Positions 37,374 to 46,860 of a stretch of 64,000 nucleotides of DNA are shown one piece after another. Origin of the DNA: Holophagae bacterium (GTDB lineage: Bacteria; Acidobacteriota; Holophagae; Acanthopleuribacterales; Acanthopleuribacteraceae); contig JAJCXM010000004.1 of assembly GCA_029263455.1 (NCBI GenBank), positions 186,001 through 250,000 of the forward strand, given 5' to 3'. Position 1 is the first letter of the stretch. Every line of letters starts with the position of its first letter. The position numbers and the translations under genes were made by a program. The notes below the pieces were generated by a model. That model saw only the letters and a list, made by a program, of their open reading frames with translations. It made no database searches and was not told where the DNA came from.

Positions 37374-40300
37374 TTAAGTCTTGGGCGAAGATAACTGAGG
37401 CTGTTGTGGCGTGTAGGCGAGGTTAGAAGCCAAGCTGCGCTCCGCTTCGTCTATTTCCATTCCGCTACGTTTAGCATAGTCATGCACCTGGTCTCGGCCA
37501 ATCTTACCCAAGCCAAAATACTTCGACTGCGGGTGTGAAAAATAGAATCCCGATACCGATGCGGCTGGGAACATGGCTAAGCTCTCAGTCAATTGAATGC
37601 CAATACGAGACTCAACATCCAATAACAACCAAATACTTTTCTTCAATTGGTGATCGGGGCATGCAGGATAACCCGGCGCAGGGCGTATGCCCTGATAACG
37701 TTCACGAATCAAGTCCTCAGTGTCCAAATGTTCTTGGTCCGCATAGCCCCAGAACTCACGGCGCACCCTTTGATGCAAGCATTCAGCAAAAGCTTCGGCT
37801 AATCGATCGGCTAATGCCTTGACCATAATGGCCTGGTAATCGTCCAAGTCGGCGGCGAACTCTTGCGCCCGTTTCTCAACACCAAAGCCGGTGCTCACGG
37901 CAAAAAGTCCAATATGATCATCCAGCTCTAACTCGGCAGGCGCCACAAAGTCAGATAAACACATATTCGCTTGGCTCTTACGACCTTGTTGACGTAGGCC
38001 AGGTAGGCAATGAGTGACCGAACGCTGATCGTTAATTAGTTGGATATCGTCGCCAACGCTTTGGGCCGGAAAGAATCCGAATACAGCGCGTGCTTCAAGC
38101 CAGTTCTCGCTGATGATCTTGTCCAACATAGACTTGGCTTCGTCAAATAGCTGGCGAGCCTGATCGCCGTAGCGCGCATTTCCAAATATTTCGGGATAAC
38201 GACCTTTTAGCTCCCAAGTCGCAAAAAACGGTGTCCAATCAATGAAGTCAACTAACTCTTCAAGTGGGTATTCCAATAGGGTTTGGGTGCCGGTAACTTT
38301 GGGCGGCGTCGCGATTTTCTGCCAGTCAAAAGTATCCCGCCGACGACGAGCTTCATCCAAACTAAGCAAGGACTGTTCGCGATCCTTCTCAAAAAAGCTT
38401 TGGCGTCGGGTCTCGTAGTCTTGTTTATAGTCGAGGACGATTTGTTCGCCACCAGCCCCTTGTAGCCGTTGCACCACGGCCACTGCTCTCGAGGCATCGT
38501 GGACGTGGATAACCGGGCCCGCGTAATTGGGGTCTATCTTTACGGCCGTATGCGTAATCGACGTTGTCGCGCCGCCGATAAGCAGTGGCAATTCAAATTT
38601 TCTGCGCGTCATTTCTTGTGCTACTCGGACCATTTCTTCAAGCGAAGGTGTGATTAGACCAGATAAACCAATCATATCGGCCTTGTGTTCGATAGCTGCA
38701 TCCAGAATGCGATCGTAAGGAACCATCACACCGAGATCGACAATGTCGTAGTTATTACACTGCAGTACGACACCGACAATGTTCTTGCCGATATCATGCA
38801 CATCCCCTTTGACCGTGGCCATGATGATGATGCCTTTAGAAACGGGTGCGCCTGATTTACCTGCCTCAATAAAGGGTGTCAAATAGCCAACCGCTTTTTT
38901 CATCACTCTTGCAGACTTAACCACCTGGGGTAGGAACATTTCGCCTTTACCAAACAAATCGCCAACGATATTCATGCCGTCCATAAGCGGCCCTTCAATG
39001 ACATCCAAAGGTCGCTCGGCTTCAAGTCGCGCCTCTTCGACATCTTCCTCAATGAAGCGATCCATTCCATTGACCAATGCATGGCTTAACCGATCTTTGA
39101 CGGGCGCTTCTCGCCAGGACAAATCTTCGACTCTTTGCGCACCTTGATGAGTGCCCACGAAACGCGCAGCGAGTTCAAGTAAGCGTTCACCGGCATCATC
39201 GCGTCGAGCCAAGATGACATCTTCGACTCGTTCACGGAGTACGGGGTCGAGATTCTCATAAATCGCCAATTGGCCCGCATTCACGATGCCCATAGTGAGG
39301 CCCGCGCGAATGGCATGAAAAAGAAAAACGGAGTGCATGGCTTCTCGCACTGTTTCATTGCCTCTAAAGGCGAAAGAGACGTTGCTAATGCCTCCACTTA
39401 TGCTGACTTCAGGAAAAAGTTGGCTGAGTTCTCGCGTTGCGTCAATAAACGCTAAAGCCAAGCCGTCGTGTTCGGGTAATCCGGTTGCAACCGCGAATAC
39501 GTTAGGGTCAAAGACAATATCTTCCGTGGGAAACCCCACTTTATCTCGCAGTACTCTATAAGCACGCGAACAAATGGCCACTTTTTGTTCGGCCGTTTCG
39601 GCTTGACCGTTCTCATCAAAAGCCATAACTACAATGGCTGCGCCCAGGCGCATGGCTTCCCTTGCCCGTTCTATAAATTCCGCTTCCCCGTCCTTAAGGC
39701 TTAACGAATTGACGATACCCTTTCCTTGGATGTGTTTTAGTCCATGGTGCAAGATACGCCAGTCGGAAGAATCCAACATGACAGGAACGCGTGATATTTC
39801 GGGCTCCGAAGCAATGGTATTCAGAAAAATGGACATGGCGTTTTTGGCATCTAACAAACCCTCATCCATGTTGACATCAATGATTTGAGCGCCGTTGTTG
39901 ACCTGGTCTCGAGCTACTTCAACCGCTTGCTGATAGTCACCTTTCTTGATCAGGCGTTTAAAGCGAGCGGAGCCCGTGACATTGGTTCGTTCTCCTACGT
40001 TGATAAAGAGACGTGAGCGATCCAACACACAGGGTTCAAGGCCTGAGAGTCGCCCTTTTGGAACTAAATCAACAGGTTTACGGGGCGCCAAACCGGCCAC
40101 GACTTCAGCCATGGCACGAATGTGATCTGGCGTGGTGCCACAACAGCCGCCTGCGATATTGAGAAGACCTGATTCAGCATATTCCCGGATTTGAGCTGCC
40201 ATGATTTCAGGTGACTCATCGTAACCGCCAAATGCGTTGGGTAAACCTGCATTGGGGTGTGCGGAAACAAAACAATCAGACAACCGTCCCAGCTCAGCCA

Positions 40301-41057
40301 CATAAGGCCTCAGCTGATCTGCGCCAAGCGCACAATTAAGACCTACAACCAGTGGTTTAGCGTGACGGATGGCATACCAAAACGCTTCAACCGTTTGACC
40401 TGAAAGAATACGACCTGAGGCATCCGTGATGGTGCCTGAGATCATGATAGGAACCGTCTGTTGCCTCTCTGACATTACCTGCAAGCACGCGTAAATGGCG
40501 GCTTTCGCGTTCAATGTATCAAAGATCGTTTCAATCAGAAGCGCGTCGCAACCACCATCCAAAAGACCGCGCGCCGCGTCGGCATAGGTCTCGGCTAACT
40601 CATCGAATAAGACGTTGCGAAATTCGGGTCGATTCACATCCGGCGATAGTGAGCAAGTTCGATTAGTTGGACCAAGCACGCCTGCCACGAAACGCGGCCT
40701 ACCGCTACTCTCCTCGATTCTGATGGCGCGGTCCTTCGCCAGTCTTGCGCCCTCAAAATTCAATTCGTAAACACAGTCTTCAGTGCCGAAATCGGATTGC
40801 GAAATTGAGGTGGCGTTAAAGGTGTTGGTCTCTACGATGTCGGCGCCTGCCAATAAATAAGCTTCATGGATGTCGCCAATTACGTCCGGTCGCGTGAGAT
40901 TGAGTAAATCGTTATTACCCATGAGGTCGTGACTATGGTCAATAAAGCGCGTCCCTCTAAAATCTGACTCACTTAATTTGTAACTTTGGATCATCGTTCC
41001 CATGGCACCGTCGAGGACCAAAATGCGGTCTTCTAAGGCTTTTGCCAATTTACTCAT
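37374..41057 (-). CDS. metH: Cobalamin-dependent methionine synthase
   Basis: A full-length (1227 residues) MetH transferring a methyl group from methyl-tetrahydrofolate to homocysteine. In order: homocysteine domain (Zn cysteines in GLNCALG and GGCCGTTP), pterin-binding domain ([14 protein letters not shown] onward), helical cap, B12 domain with the cobalt-ligand motif DVHDIGKN, and the C-terminal reactivation domain with [12 protein letters not shown] for S-adenosylmethionine. The ATG at 41057 has GGAG 6 nt upstream; an earlier codon at 41087 overlaps the upstream gene and lacks a site. It lies 16 bp downstream of the ArsR-methyltransferase gene on the same strand, so it is probably in one transcript and controlled from 42036-42058. 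Confidence 0.97.
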   Translation of the reverse strand: MSKLAKALEDRILVLDGAMGTMIQSYKLSESDFRGTRFIDHSHDLMGNNDLLNLTRPDVIGDIHEAYLLAGADIVETNTFNATSISQSDFGTEDCVYELNFEGARLAKDRAIRIEESSGRPRFVAGVLGPTNRTCSLSPDVNRPEFRNVLFDELAETYADAARGLLDGGCDALLIETIFDTLNAKAAIYACLQVMSERQQTVPIMISGTITDASGRILSGQTVEAFWYAIRHAKPLVVGLNCALGADQLRPYVAELGRLSDCFVSAHPNAGLPNAFGGYDESPEIMAAQIREYAESGLLNIAGGCCGTTPDHIRAMAEVVAGLAPRKPVDLVPKGRLSGLEPCVLDRSRLFINVGERTNVTGSARFKRLIKKGDYQQAVEVARDQVNNGAQIIDVNMDEGLLDAKNAMSIFLNTIASEPEISRVPVMLDSSDWRILHHGLKHIQGKGIVNSLSLKDGEAEFIERAREAMRLGAAIVVMAFDENGQAETAEQKVAICSRAYRVLRDKVGFPTEDIVFDPNVFAVATGLPEHDGLALAFIDATRELSQLFPEVSISGGISNVSFAFRGNETVREAMHSVFLFHAIRAGLTMGIVNAGQLAIYENLDPVLRERVEDVILARRDDAGERLLELAARFVGTHQGAQRVEDLSWREAPVKDRLSHALVNGMDRFIEEDVEEARLEAERPLDVIEGPLMDGMNIVGDLFGKGEMFLPQVVKSARVMKKAVGYLTPFIEAGKSGAPVSKGIIIMATVKGDVHDIGKNIVGVVLQCNNYDIVDLGVMVPYDRILDAAIEHKADMIGLSGLITPSLEEMVRVAQEMTRRKFELPLLIGGATTSITHTAVKIDPNYAGPVIHVHDASRAVAVVQRLQGAGGEQIVLDYKQDYETRRQSFFEKDREQSLLSLDEARRRRDTFDWQKIATPPKVTGTQTLLEYPLEELVDFIDWTPFFATWELKGRYPEIFGNARYGDQARQLFDEAKSMLDKIISENWLEARAVFGFFPAQSVGDDIQLINDQRSVTHCLPGLRQQGRKSQANMCLSDFVAPAELELDDHIGLFAVSTGFGVEKRAQEFAADLDDYQAIMVKALADRLAEAFAECLHQRVRREFWGYADQEHLDTEDLIRERYQGIRPAPGYPACPDHQLKKSIWLLLDVESRIGIQLTESLAMFPAASVSGFYFSHPQSKYFGLGKIGRDQVHDYAKRSGMEIDEAERSLASNLAYTPQQPQLSSPKT

Positions 41058-41073
41058 TACTGACTCCCTATAT

Positions 41074-41997
41074 CTAGGCGACACCAAACTGTTTTTGAGC
41101 TAACCGTCCTGACCAAACAAGAACATCGGCGCCAGGACCCTTAACGAGATCTTGCTTGTCTAGGTTCATGCCGCGATCGGTAAGCCACTGACATAACTTC
41201 TGTGATTCTATGGCCTCAGGCTGTCGATCATCGCGTATCACCTCAATGATGACCATACGTCCTTCAGGTCTCAATAAACGCGCCATTTCGTGGATGACCT
41301 CGCGGGGATCGTCGGCAAAAACCAAAACACGATCTAAACAAATCATATCGAAGCTCTGATTTGCATACTGCAAATGATGCATGTCACCTAAACGAACGGC
41401 AACATGATCCGCGATGCCAGCACGCTGAATTTGTGCACGGGCAACACGCAACATTTGCGGCGAAATATCGATCCCCACAGCGTGTTGCGCCTGTTTGGCT
41501 AGCAACTGCAGCATGCCACCAGTGCCGGTTCCAATTTCCAGTAGCTCACCCAAGTCAGCGCTACCAATTAACTTATGTACAACTCGTTCCAAAGCACTTG
41601 CCGAAGGTTGATCCTTGCGCGCTGCCTTCAGTTCAGCGCCTAACTTAAGTAGTATCTCGGCGGCCTCTTGCTCTCGCGTGCTGAGTTCCTCCTTAACACG
41701 GTCCGAATCAAGCGCATAAGTCGTATCTTGTGAAGGTACGAGCTCTAGTATGGCTTGCGCGATGTCACTTCCAGCCCCGGCCCGTGCGATTCGAAAGTAG
41801 GCAAATGTTTGTTCACGAAACCTCTCGAGCACGCCAGCGTCACATAAGAGTTTCAGGTGACGAGAGACTCTGGGCTGACTCTGTCCAAGCACTCGTGTCA
41901 GCTCTGAAACGGTCAATTCGGCTTGGGCACAAATGGCCAGAATTCTCAGTCGTGTGGGCTCCGCAAGTGCTCGCAGCGCTTCAAGTAATGGGTTCAC
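41074..41997 (-). CDS. ArsR-type regulator fused to class I SAM-dependent methyltransferase
   Basis: 307 residues. Residues 1-90 are an ArsR/SmtB winged helix ([19 protein letters not shown], then [24 protein letters not shown]). Residues 140-300 are a Rossmann methyltransferase with [16 protein letters not shown] as SAM motif [11 protein letters not shown], and [16 protein letters not shown] as motif IV. This fusion recurs upstream of metH in several bacterial groups (general knowledge). Here a SAM-binding domain on a repressor next to a methionine-cycle gene suggests SAM or SAH sensing; that is inference. It lacks the metal-binding Cys motif of classic ArsR. The start lies 46 nt downstream of a perfect palindrome. 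Confidence 0.9.
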   Translation of the reverse strand: MNPLLEALRALAEPTRLRILAICAQAELTVSELTRVLGQSQPRVSRHLKLLCDAGVLERFREQTFAYFRIARAGAGSDIAQAILELVPSQDTTYALDSDRVKEELSTREQEAAEILLKLGAELKAARKDQPSASALERVVHKLIGSADLGELLEIGTGTGGMLQLLAKQAQHAVGIDISPQMLRVARAQIQRAGIADHVAVRLGDMHHLQYANQSFDMICLDRVLVFADDPREVIHEMARLLRPEGRMVIIEVIRDDRQPEAIESQKLCQWLTDRGMNLDKQDLVKGPGADVLVWSGRLAQKQFGVA

Positions 41998-42012
41998 AAG
42001 GCCTCCTCGGCC

Positions 42013-42058
42013 ATGTTGCCACGCACCCCTTGGTATGTCAATATAAAGATTTCTTTAT
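42013..42058 (-). promoter_or_regulatory. Promoter and palindromic operator of the arsR-metH operon
   Basis: ATAAAGA-TT-TCTTTAT (42043-42058) is a perfect 7-bp inverted repeat typical of winged-helix repressor sites. It abuts a TTGACA-like -35 box (42036-42041, - strand), and 17 nt further is CAACAT, a possible -10. Binding here would block the promoter, so autorepression by the ArsR-methyltransferase is plausible. No SAM riboswitch was seen in the short leader. Confidence 0.65.
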
Positions 42059-42059
42059 C

Positions 42060-42842
42060 TTATGCCATTGATTGGATGCGCCTTAACTCCGCTTCACGAG
42101 TGCGCTTTGAGTGCCAGCGCCACACACAGAAGGAAAAGAGCGCAGCCCCGATGCCGGTCACAAACGCGAGTGAGCTAGGTGCGCCTGCACTCCATAACTT
42201 AAACGCTAGTAACAAACTACAGAGCGCCAACATCGATTCTATGCCCACGCACACACCCAACATCATCTTGCCACCTTCAATAAACGTAAGAATGGCAATC
42301 ACAATCATCAAAAGACCTGCGGCCAAGGCGAAAAGCACACTAAACGCCGAGGATGGTTGTGATGAACTGAGGCGCAAGGGACCTATCTCAACAGAGCCCT
42401 CGCCCTGTGCGACGAGATTGAGCTCAAGCATCACGGGAGCTGGTGCTTTGCCAAGCGTATCAAAGGGCAATTGAAAGACTCGCCAATCGAAATCGCCACT
42501 TAGCCGGCCCAATGGGCCATCAGCGGCGATGGTCCTCGTGAAATAGCGAGATCCGTCGGCAAATGTTGCCCACATTTCCACATAGCCGTCCACGATTTGC
42601 GTGCCGCGAATTTGGCCTTGAATCACAAATCTAGGGCCTTCAATGACCGGGTCCTTCCATACCAGGAGAGGGATGTTTGTCCCTGAATTTGCGTTAATTT
42701 GGAGACTGGTTCCATGTTCGGATTCAACCAACACACCAGATTGCGCGAATCCGAGCGATTGTACCTGTCGCCAAAAGTCAGGCTCGCCGTTGAATTCGTT
42801 GAGGGCACTATTTAAGACCAGGCTCATGAATATGATCATCAT
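42060..42842 (-). CDS. Membrane protein with extracytoplasmic beta-sandwich domain
   Basis: A 260-residue protein: a short N-terminal hydrophobic segment (signal), a beta-sandwich of about 150 residues (QINANSGTNIPLLVWKDP; RFVIQGQIRG; GYVEMWATFADGSRYFTRT) like carbohydrate- or ligand-binding jelly rolls, then three predicted helices (about 165-190, 193-215, 223-242) and a basic tail. Its start overlaps the end of the DUF2089 gene by 35 nt, so the two are coupled. I have the impression that DUF2089 regulators are often encoded next to membrane proteins, which would suggest a regulated envelope function. Confidence 0.65.
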   Translation of the reverse strand: MMIIFMSLVLNSALNEFNGEPDFWRQVQSLGFAQSGVLVESEHGTSLQINANSGTNIPLLVWKDPVIEGPRFVIQGQIRGTQIVDGYVEMWATFADGSRYFTRTIAADGPLGRLSGDFDWRVFQLPFDTLGKAPAPVMLELNLVAQGEGSVEIGPLRLSSSQPSSAFSVLFALAAGLLMIVIAILTFIEGGKMMLGVCVGIESMLALCSLLLAFKLWSAGAPSSLAFVTGIGAALFSFCVWRWHSKRTREAELRRIQSMA

Positions 42843-43143
42843 GCGATTCGCTCCCTTCTTTTAGATATGAATTCAAGAGTTGGCTAAAACTAAGCGCATC
42901 GATTTTGCCTTCCGCGTATGTTGCACGCAATAAGCGCTCAAACTCGCTGCGTTTCTGATAGGACTCCCAGACTTCGATTTTGGCAATTAGCCGATCTAAT
43001 CTCAGTCTCACGGTCGGATAAGAAACCCCGTAGACTGAGGCAACTTGTTTAAGAGACCCGGACGCCAGAATAAAGCGTCGTATAAAGGCGAAATCCTCAA
43101 CATCAAGCCCACGCATCCAAGGTGACAACTCTGTATTCCCCAC
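42808..43143 (-). CDS. DUF2089-family helix-turn-helix protein
   Basis: A 111-residue protein with the DUF2089 core: LDVEDFAFIRRFILASGSLKQVASVYGVSYPTVRLRLDRLI, a sigma-factor-like HTH, then a helical tail. It starts at GTG with GGAGG 4 nt upstream. It lacks the zinc-ribbon half found in longer family members. It is the first gene of a two-gene operon, and a perfect 8-bp palindrome 45 nt upstream (43188-43211) may be its operator. Role as transcription regulator is inferred from the HTH. Confidence 0.85.
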   Translation of the reverse strand: MGNTELSPWMRGLDVEDFAFIRRFILASGSLKQVASVYGVSYPTVRLRLDRLIAKIEVWESYQKRSEFERLLRATYAEGKIDALSFSQLLNSYLKEGSESHDDHIHEPGLK

Positions 43144-43187
43144 CTCGCCTCCAATTCATATTGTCTGTCATGAACATAATACTTAAG

Positions 43188-43211
43188 ATTATTAAAGTCA
43201 AACTTAATAAT
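43188..43211. promoter_or_regulatory. Palindrome between divergent DUF2089 and ankyrin genes
   Basis: ATTATTAA (43188-43195) and TTAATAAT (43204-43211) form a perfect inverted repeat with an 8-nt spacer, placed in the 134-bp gap between divergent genes. A site here could control both directions, which would fit autoregulation by the DUF2089 protein. Confidence 0.55.
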
Positions 43212-43277
43212 GTTTGGCAAGTCGCTATCGTCGACGACGTAAATTGCAGCAGGCAATAGGATATGGTTTGATGGCAT

Positions 43278-45017
43278 ATGACCATTTTGTTATGCCTCCT
43301 GTTATTTTCGGGTTCTGAGTTGGTGGATGCCGCGTTACGTGGCGATTTAGAAGCAGTCAAAGCCAATTTCCGCGGCGTGGTTGACGCCGAAACCTGCCAC
43401 GAATTGAAGGGATTAGAGTTGAATTTTCCCGATATTTTGTTCGATGAAACCGTGTGCGGCAATGCACTTATGGCAGCCGCCGCCAGCGGCCACCAAGAAG
43501 TAGTCGCTTGGCTCATCGAGCAGCGATTCCCTCTAGATGTGGTGCAAAACAACGGACTGCGTGCGCTTGATTTAGCGGTGGCAGCCAACCAGCCGATCAC
43601 CCTTAGGCTGCTATTAACAGCGCGGGCCGATCACAACAGATCCGGCTTTTTCTTGAGTCCTATTGAAGTCGCTGCCATGAGCGATCTTTGGGAGGTAGCA
43701 AAATTGCTCTTGGAATTTGGCGTTGAGCTGGATGATGGTCCGATCCCTAGCTTGGTATTTCCATTAGATCGTGAAAATGCAGTGCAATGGGTGACCAGCA
43801 TGGTTGAGCATGGCGCTGATCCTAATGCGGTATTCGACTTTGGAGGATCGGTTTTGGAAATGGCAGCGTCCGAATCTAATCTCGAATCCGTTCAAGCGTT
43901 ACTGGACTCCGGCGCGTCTTTAAGCAAGTTTGGTGTAGATGCACTTCTCGTGTCCATCAATCGCAATGAAAAGCTGGCCATGTCATTAGTCAATGCTGGC
44001 GTGCCTGTTAACAAGCCCGACCGCTGGGGTCAACTCCCACTACATGTCGCGATCTCAAGGAATCAGCATGATTTGGCTCGGTTTTTCGTGGAACAGGGGG
44101 CGGGCGTTCAGCAAAAAGACGCTCTGGGACGAACGGCTCTGATGTATGCACGAGAAAATATTGCTGCAGAATGGTTGCTTAAAAAAGGTGCCCATAAGGA
44201 AACGACGGATCGCAACGGCTACACCGCGCTTCTTCATTGGATTTGGAATCGAGAATTCGAACTCGTATTTTGGGCACTTAAGGAAGACTTCAACCCCAAT
44301 CAAGCCAGTAATTTTGGTGAAACGCCACTATTAATTGCGAAATTAGCGGACTGGGAACCCCTAAGTCGTGCTCTTGAGCAGCAGTTAGTGGTCATGAGTG
44401 CCGATCAATTGATGACCCTTCAGTTTGTTAATGCCCTAAGAGCCAGACAAAAGAGCGCGATCAACCTGCCCAGTCAGCCGATCTTAAAGAGTGGCTATTT
44501 TGTTCGCCAAATCTTTATTCCTACTCTGATGGCGTCCGACGATGATTTGTTAACGCCCTTATTAGATAAAGGGTTGGATGCGCAATTGATGCCTTTCAAG
44601 ACCCTATTGATTGATTTGATGGGTGAGCTAAACGGCTCACAGATTCGTCGCCTTGTGCGTGCAGGCTGGAACGTCAACGAGAAAGACAGGGAAGGAAACA
44701 CAGCATTGATGACCGCATGTGACCAGTTTCACTTGGACGCCGTCGAAACACTCATCAAGCTTAAGGCCGACGTTAATGCGCAAAACACATTTGGTGAAAC
44801 GGCCTTACATAAATCTGTCTACTTCCGTATCTTTTTGCCTGATGATTCCGCTCCCGAATATGTGCCTGAACATTATCAAGTCATCAGAGCCCTCTTGCAG
44901 GCCGGCGCGGACCCCAATATTCCAAACCTATTGGGGATGGACCTGAGTACGCAAATCAAAGTATTTGGAAACTGTCATGACTGCGAACTGTTGGACCTCA
45001 TCGATCGCTACCGTTAA
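43278..45017 (+). CDS. Exported ankyrin-repeat protein
   Basis: A 579-residue protein with a short hydrophobic N-terminus (MTILLCLLLFSGSEL), a likely signal peptide. The rest is about a dozen ankyrin repeats, best seen in GNALMAAAASGHQEVVAWLIE, GQLPLHVAISRNQHDLARFFVEQGA, GNTALMTACDQFHLDAVETLIKL and GETALHKSV. Ankyrin repeats bind proteins; the partner is unknown. The ribosome-binding site is weak (AGGA 10 nt upstream). It is divergent from the DUF2089 operon and its 3' end overlaps the GT-C gene by 20 nt (convergent). Confidence 0.85.
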   Translation: MTILLCLLLFSGSELVDAALRGDLEAVKANFRGVVDAETCHELKGLELNFPDILFDETVCGNALMAAAASGHQEVVAWLIEQRFPLDVVQNNGLRALDLAVAANQPITLRLLLTARADHNRSGFFLSPIEVAAMSDLWEVAKLLLEFGVELDDGPIPSLVFPLDRENAVQWVTSMVEHGADPNAVFDFGGSVLEMAASESNLESVQALLDSGASLSKFGVDALLVSINRNEKLAMSLVNAGVPVNKPDRWGQLPLHVAISRNQHDLARFFVEQGAGVQQKDALGRTALMYARENIAAEWLLKKGAHKETTDRNGYTALLHWIWNREFELVFWALKEDFNPNQASNFGETPLLIAKLADWEPLSRALEQQLVVMSADQLMTLQFVNALRARQKSAINLPSQPILKSGYFVRQIFIPTLMASDDDLLTPLLDKGLDAQLMPFKTLLIDLMGELNGSQIRRLVRAGWNVNEKDREGNTALMTACDQFHLDAVETLIKLKADVNAQNTFGETALHKSVYFRIFLPDDSAPEYVPEHYQVIRALLQAGADPNIPNLLGMDLSTQIKVFGNCHDCELLDLIDRYR

Positions 45018-46860
45018 TCGATGGCCCAACGTGAATTTCTTGTTGGTTTAGCTTCAGCTTTGCTAGTGCGTCATGATGGATCAAAAAGTTGAAGTAGCGC
45101 CCATCTGAGAGTTGGATTGATGCACCGCGATATTGATCGATCAGCGACAAAAAGACGGGATCCTCACGCTCGGGCCAAGGCCAAGGATAGAGAATTTTTT
45201 CAACTTCGATGCTGGATAACGGAAAGTTAGCTAAACTCAATGGATCCAAAAACTTAAAGCCCCAAAAATAGATATCCACTGGCGTCTCCAATAGATCGGC
45301 CGGATTGAAGAGATTAAAGGCGGGCACATGAGGTCGGTGCGCAATTTCTTCATTCACCAAACCGCTAAAATCGACCACCTCGCCTGAAAAATGCGCGGCA
45401 ACGCGTAGATAATCCGATTGTCCGACACGGATTGACGAATCAAAGGACGTTGTAAGTGCCTCTCCCACTTGCCGATCTATGGCTGCATGAGATGAGTCCC
45501 AGCTATAATTTGACAGCGAAACGGAACGTTCGATGAACGAACCGAGTCCGCATGATTCATGAATCAGCCTGCACATAGCCATGCGTTTTTGGGTAACCAT
45601 ATTTCCACGAACAATCAACACGAGCAAGAGCATCAAGCCAATCCATTTTAGGGGGGCCAATCGCACTCCCGAGATGGCCATGATAATCCCTACACTAGCA
45701 ACCGGTGCCGCGTGGACCACCATCCGCCAGCCAACATAATGGTCATCACCGCCGCTGAGCACAATTAAGCCGAACAGCCCCATTGGCGTAAGCAACAGCA
45801 GCCAATTGAATTTGGCCTCCGTTTCTTGTCGCCACCATTTAGATCTGCGGCTGCAAACAAAGGCGGCGATAACCAATAACAGGAAGACCTGGGTTGGCCA
45901 CGCTCGCTCATCGGGTTGAATCGCCTGTTTAAGTTCTTGGTGATCTAGCCAGGCGACTCGACCATTCCGATGCAGTTCGCGTCCCATCGGGAGTCGACCC
46001 ATGCCTGGTCCGTCCCAAAGATATCGAAACCCCGATTGGGCGGCTTCTAGGCTAAAACCTGCCGTTTTCACGTAAACCGGATTCGGAAATGGATGCCTGT
46101 AGCTGGCCCAATGTCCCAAGAAATAACCCCAACTGAGTAAGATCCATATCAGGAAAGCCATGATTTGGCGGCGATGTGAGCCAAATTGCAGACCGTAAAA
46201 GATAATTTTGGAGACGGCTGCATTGGGCTTGATAAGAGATCCCAAAAGTAGCGCCTGTAGGACCACGCCAACCAAGAAGCCTTCGGGCCGCACCCAAGCA
46301 GCCAATGCGGCCCCAACGCCCAATCCGACGACCTGTAACCATGACTTAGGCACAGCAGTCATGATGCGGGCACTGCAAAAGGCTGAAACCAGAGTGGCGC
46401 CGGCCATCGTTGTCATATCCATGGTGGTATGGACCCAATAAGCTACGTAGGGTGCTTGAGCGACCAATGCAATCGCTGCAGTTCCGGAAACAATGGCCGT
46501 CCAGCCAACATCTCGTCGAATCCACATTGGCAATAAATAGACCGCGCATACCGTGAAACACCCCACCAAGACGCACAACCACCATGCAACGTTCAAAGGA
46601 TCGGCAGATGAAATCCAGGTCATGGCATAGATCAGAATAAGATGTCCAAAACTGGTAAATCCATCCGTCCCATCAACGCCGACATTCCAAGCCATATCAC
46701 CAAAGTTAAGGGCGTTCTGAACGTAGCGGGTGTATACGAAGGCGTCATCAAGCACCATCTGCGGCGCATAGCTGAGATTAATCAGCCAAAGCAGTAAGAC
46801 AAAACCAAGTCCTGCTACGACCGGTAACAGCTTGGTAAGTGAATTACCCTTGATTGCCAT
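44998..46860 (-). CDS. GT-C-type membrane glycosyltransferase-like protein
   Basis: A 620-residue polytopic membrane protein. The first helix (about 12-30) is followed by VLDDAFVYTRYVQNAL, an acidic DDxF motif in the first extracytoplasmic loop, typical of GT-C glycosyltransferases that use lipid-linked sugars. About ten to twelve helices follow, and the last 190 residues form an extracytoplasmic domain. This resembles mycobacterial arabinofuranosyltransferase-type proteins in layout only. Donor and acceptor are unknown. Its first 17 nt overlap the end of the ThyX-like gene, so translation is probably coupled. Confidence 0.75.
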   Translation of the reverse strand: MAIKGNSLTKLLPVVAGLGFVLLLWLINLSYAPQMVLDDAFVYTRYVQNALNFGDMAWNVGVDGTDGFTSFGHLILIYAMTWISSADPLNVAWWLCVLVGCFTVCAVYLLPMWIRRDVGWTAIVSGTAAIALVAQAPYVAYWVHTTMDMTTMAGATLVSAFCSARIMTAVPKSWLQVVGLGVGAALAAWVRPEGFLVGVVLQALLLGSLIKPNAAVSKIIFYGLQFGSHRRQIMAFLIWILLSWGYFLGHWASYRHPFPNPVYVKTAGFSLEAAQSGFRYLWDGPGMGRLPMGRELHRNGRVAWLDHQELKQAIQPDERAWPTQVFLLLVIAAFVCSRRSKWWRQETEAKFNWLLLLTPMGLFGLIVLSGGDDHYVGWRMVVHAAPVASVGIIMAISGVRLAPLKWIGLMLLLVLIVRGNMVTQKRMAMCRLIHESCGLGSFIERSVSLSNYSWDSSHAAIDRQVGEALTTSFDSSIRVGQSDYLRVAAHFSGEVVDFSGLVNEEIAHRPHVPAFNLFNPADLLETPVDIYFWGFKFLDPLSLANFPLSSIEVEKILYPWPWPEREDPVFLSLIDQYRGASIQLSDGRYFNFLIHHDALAKLKLNQQEIHVGPSINGSDR

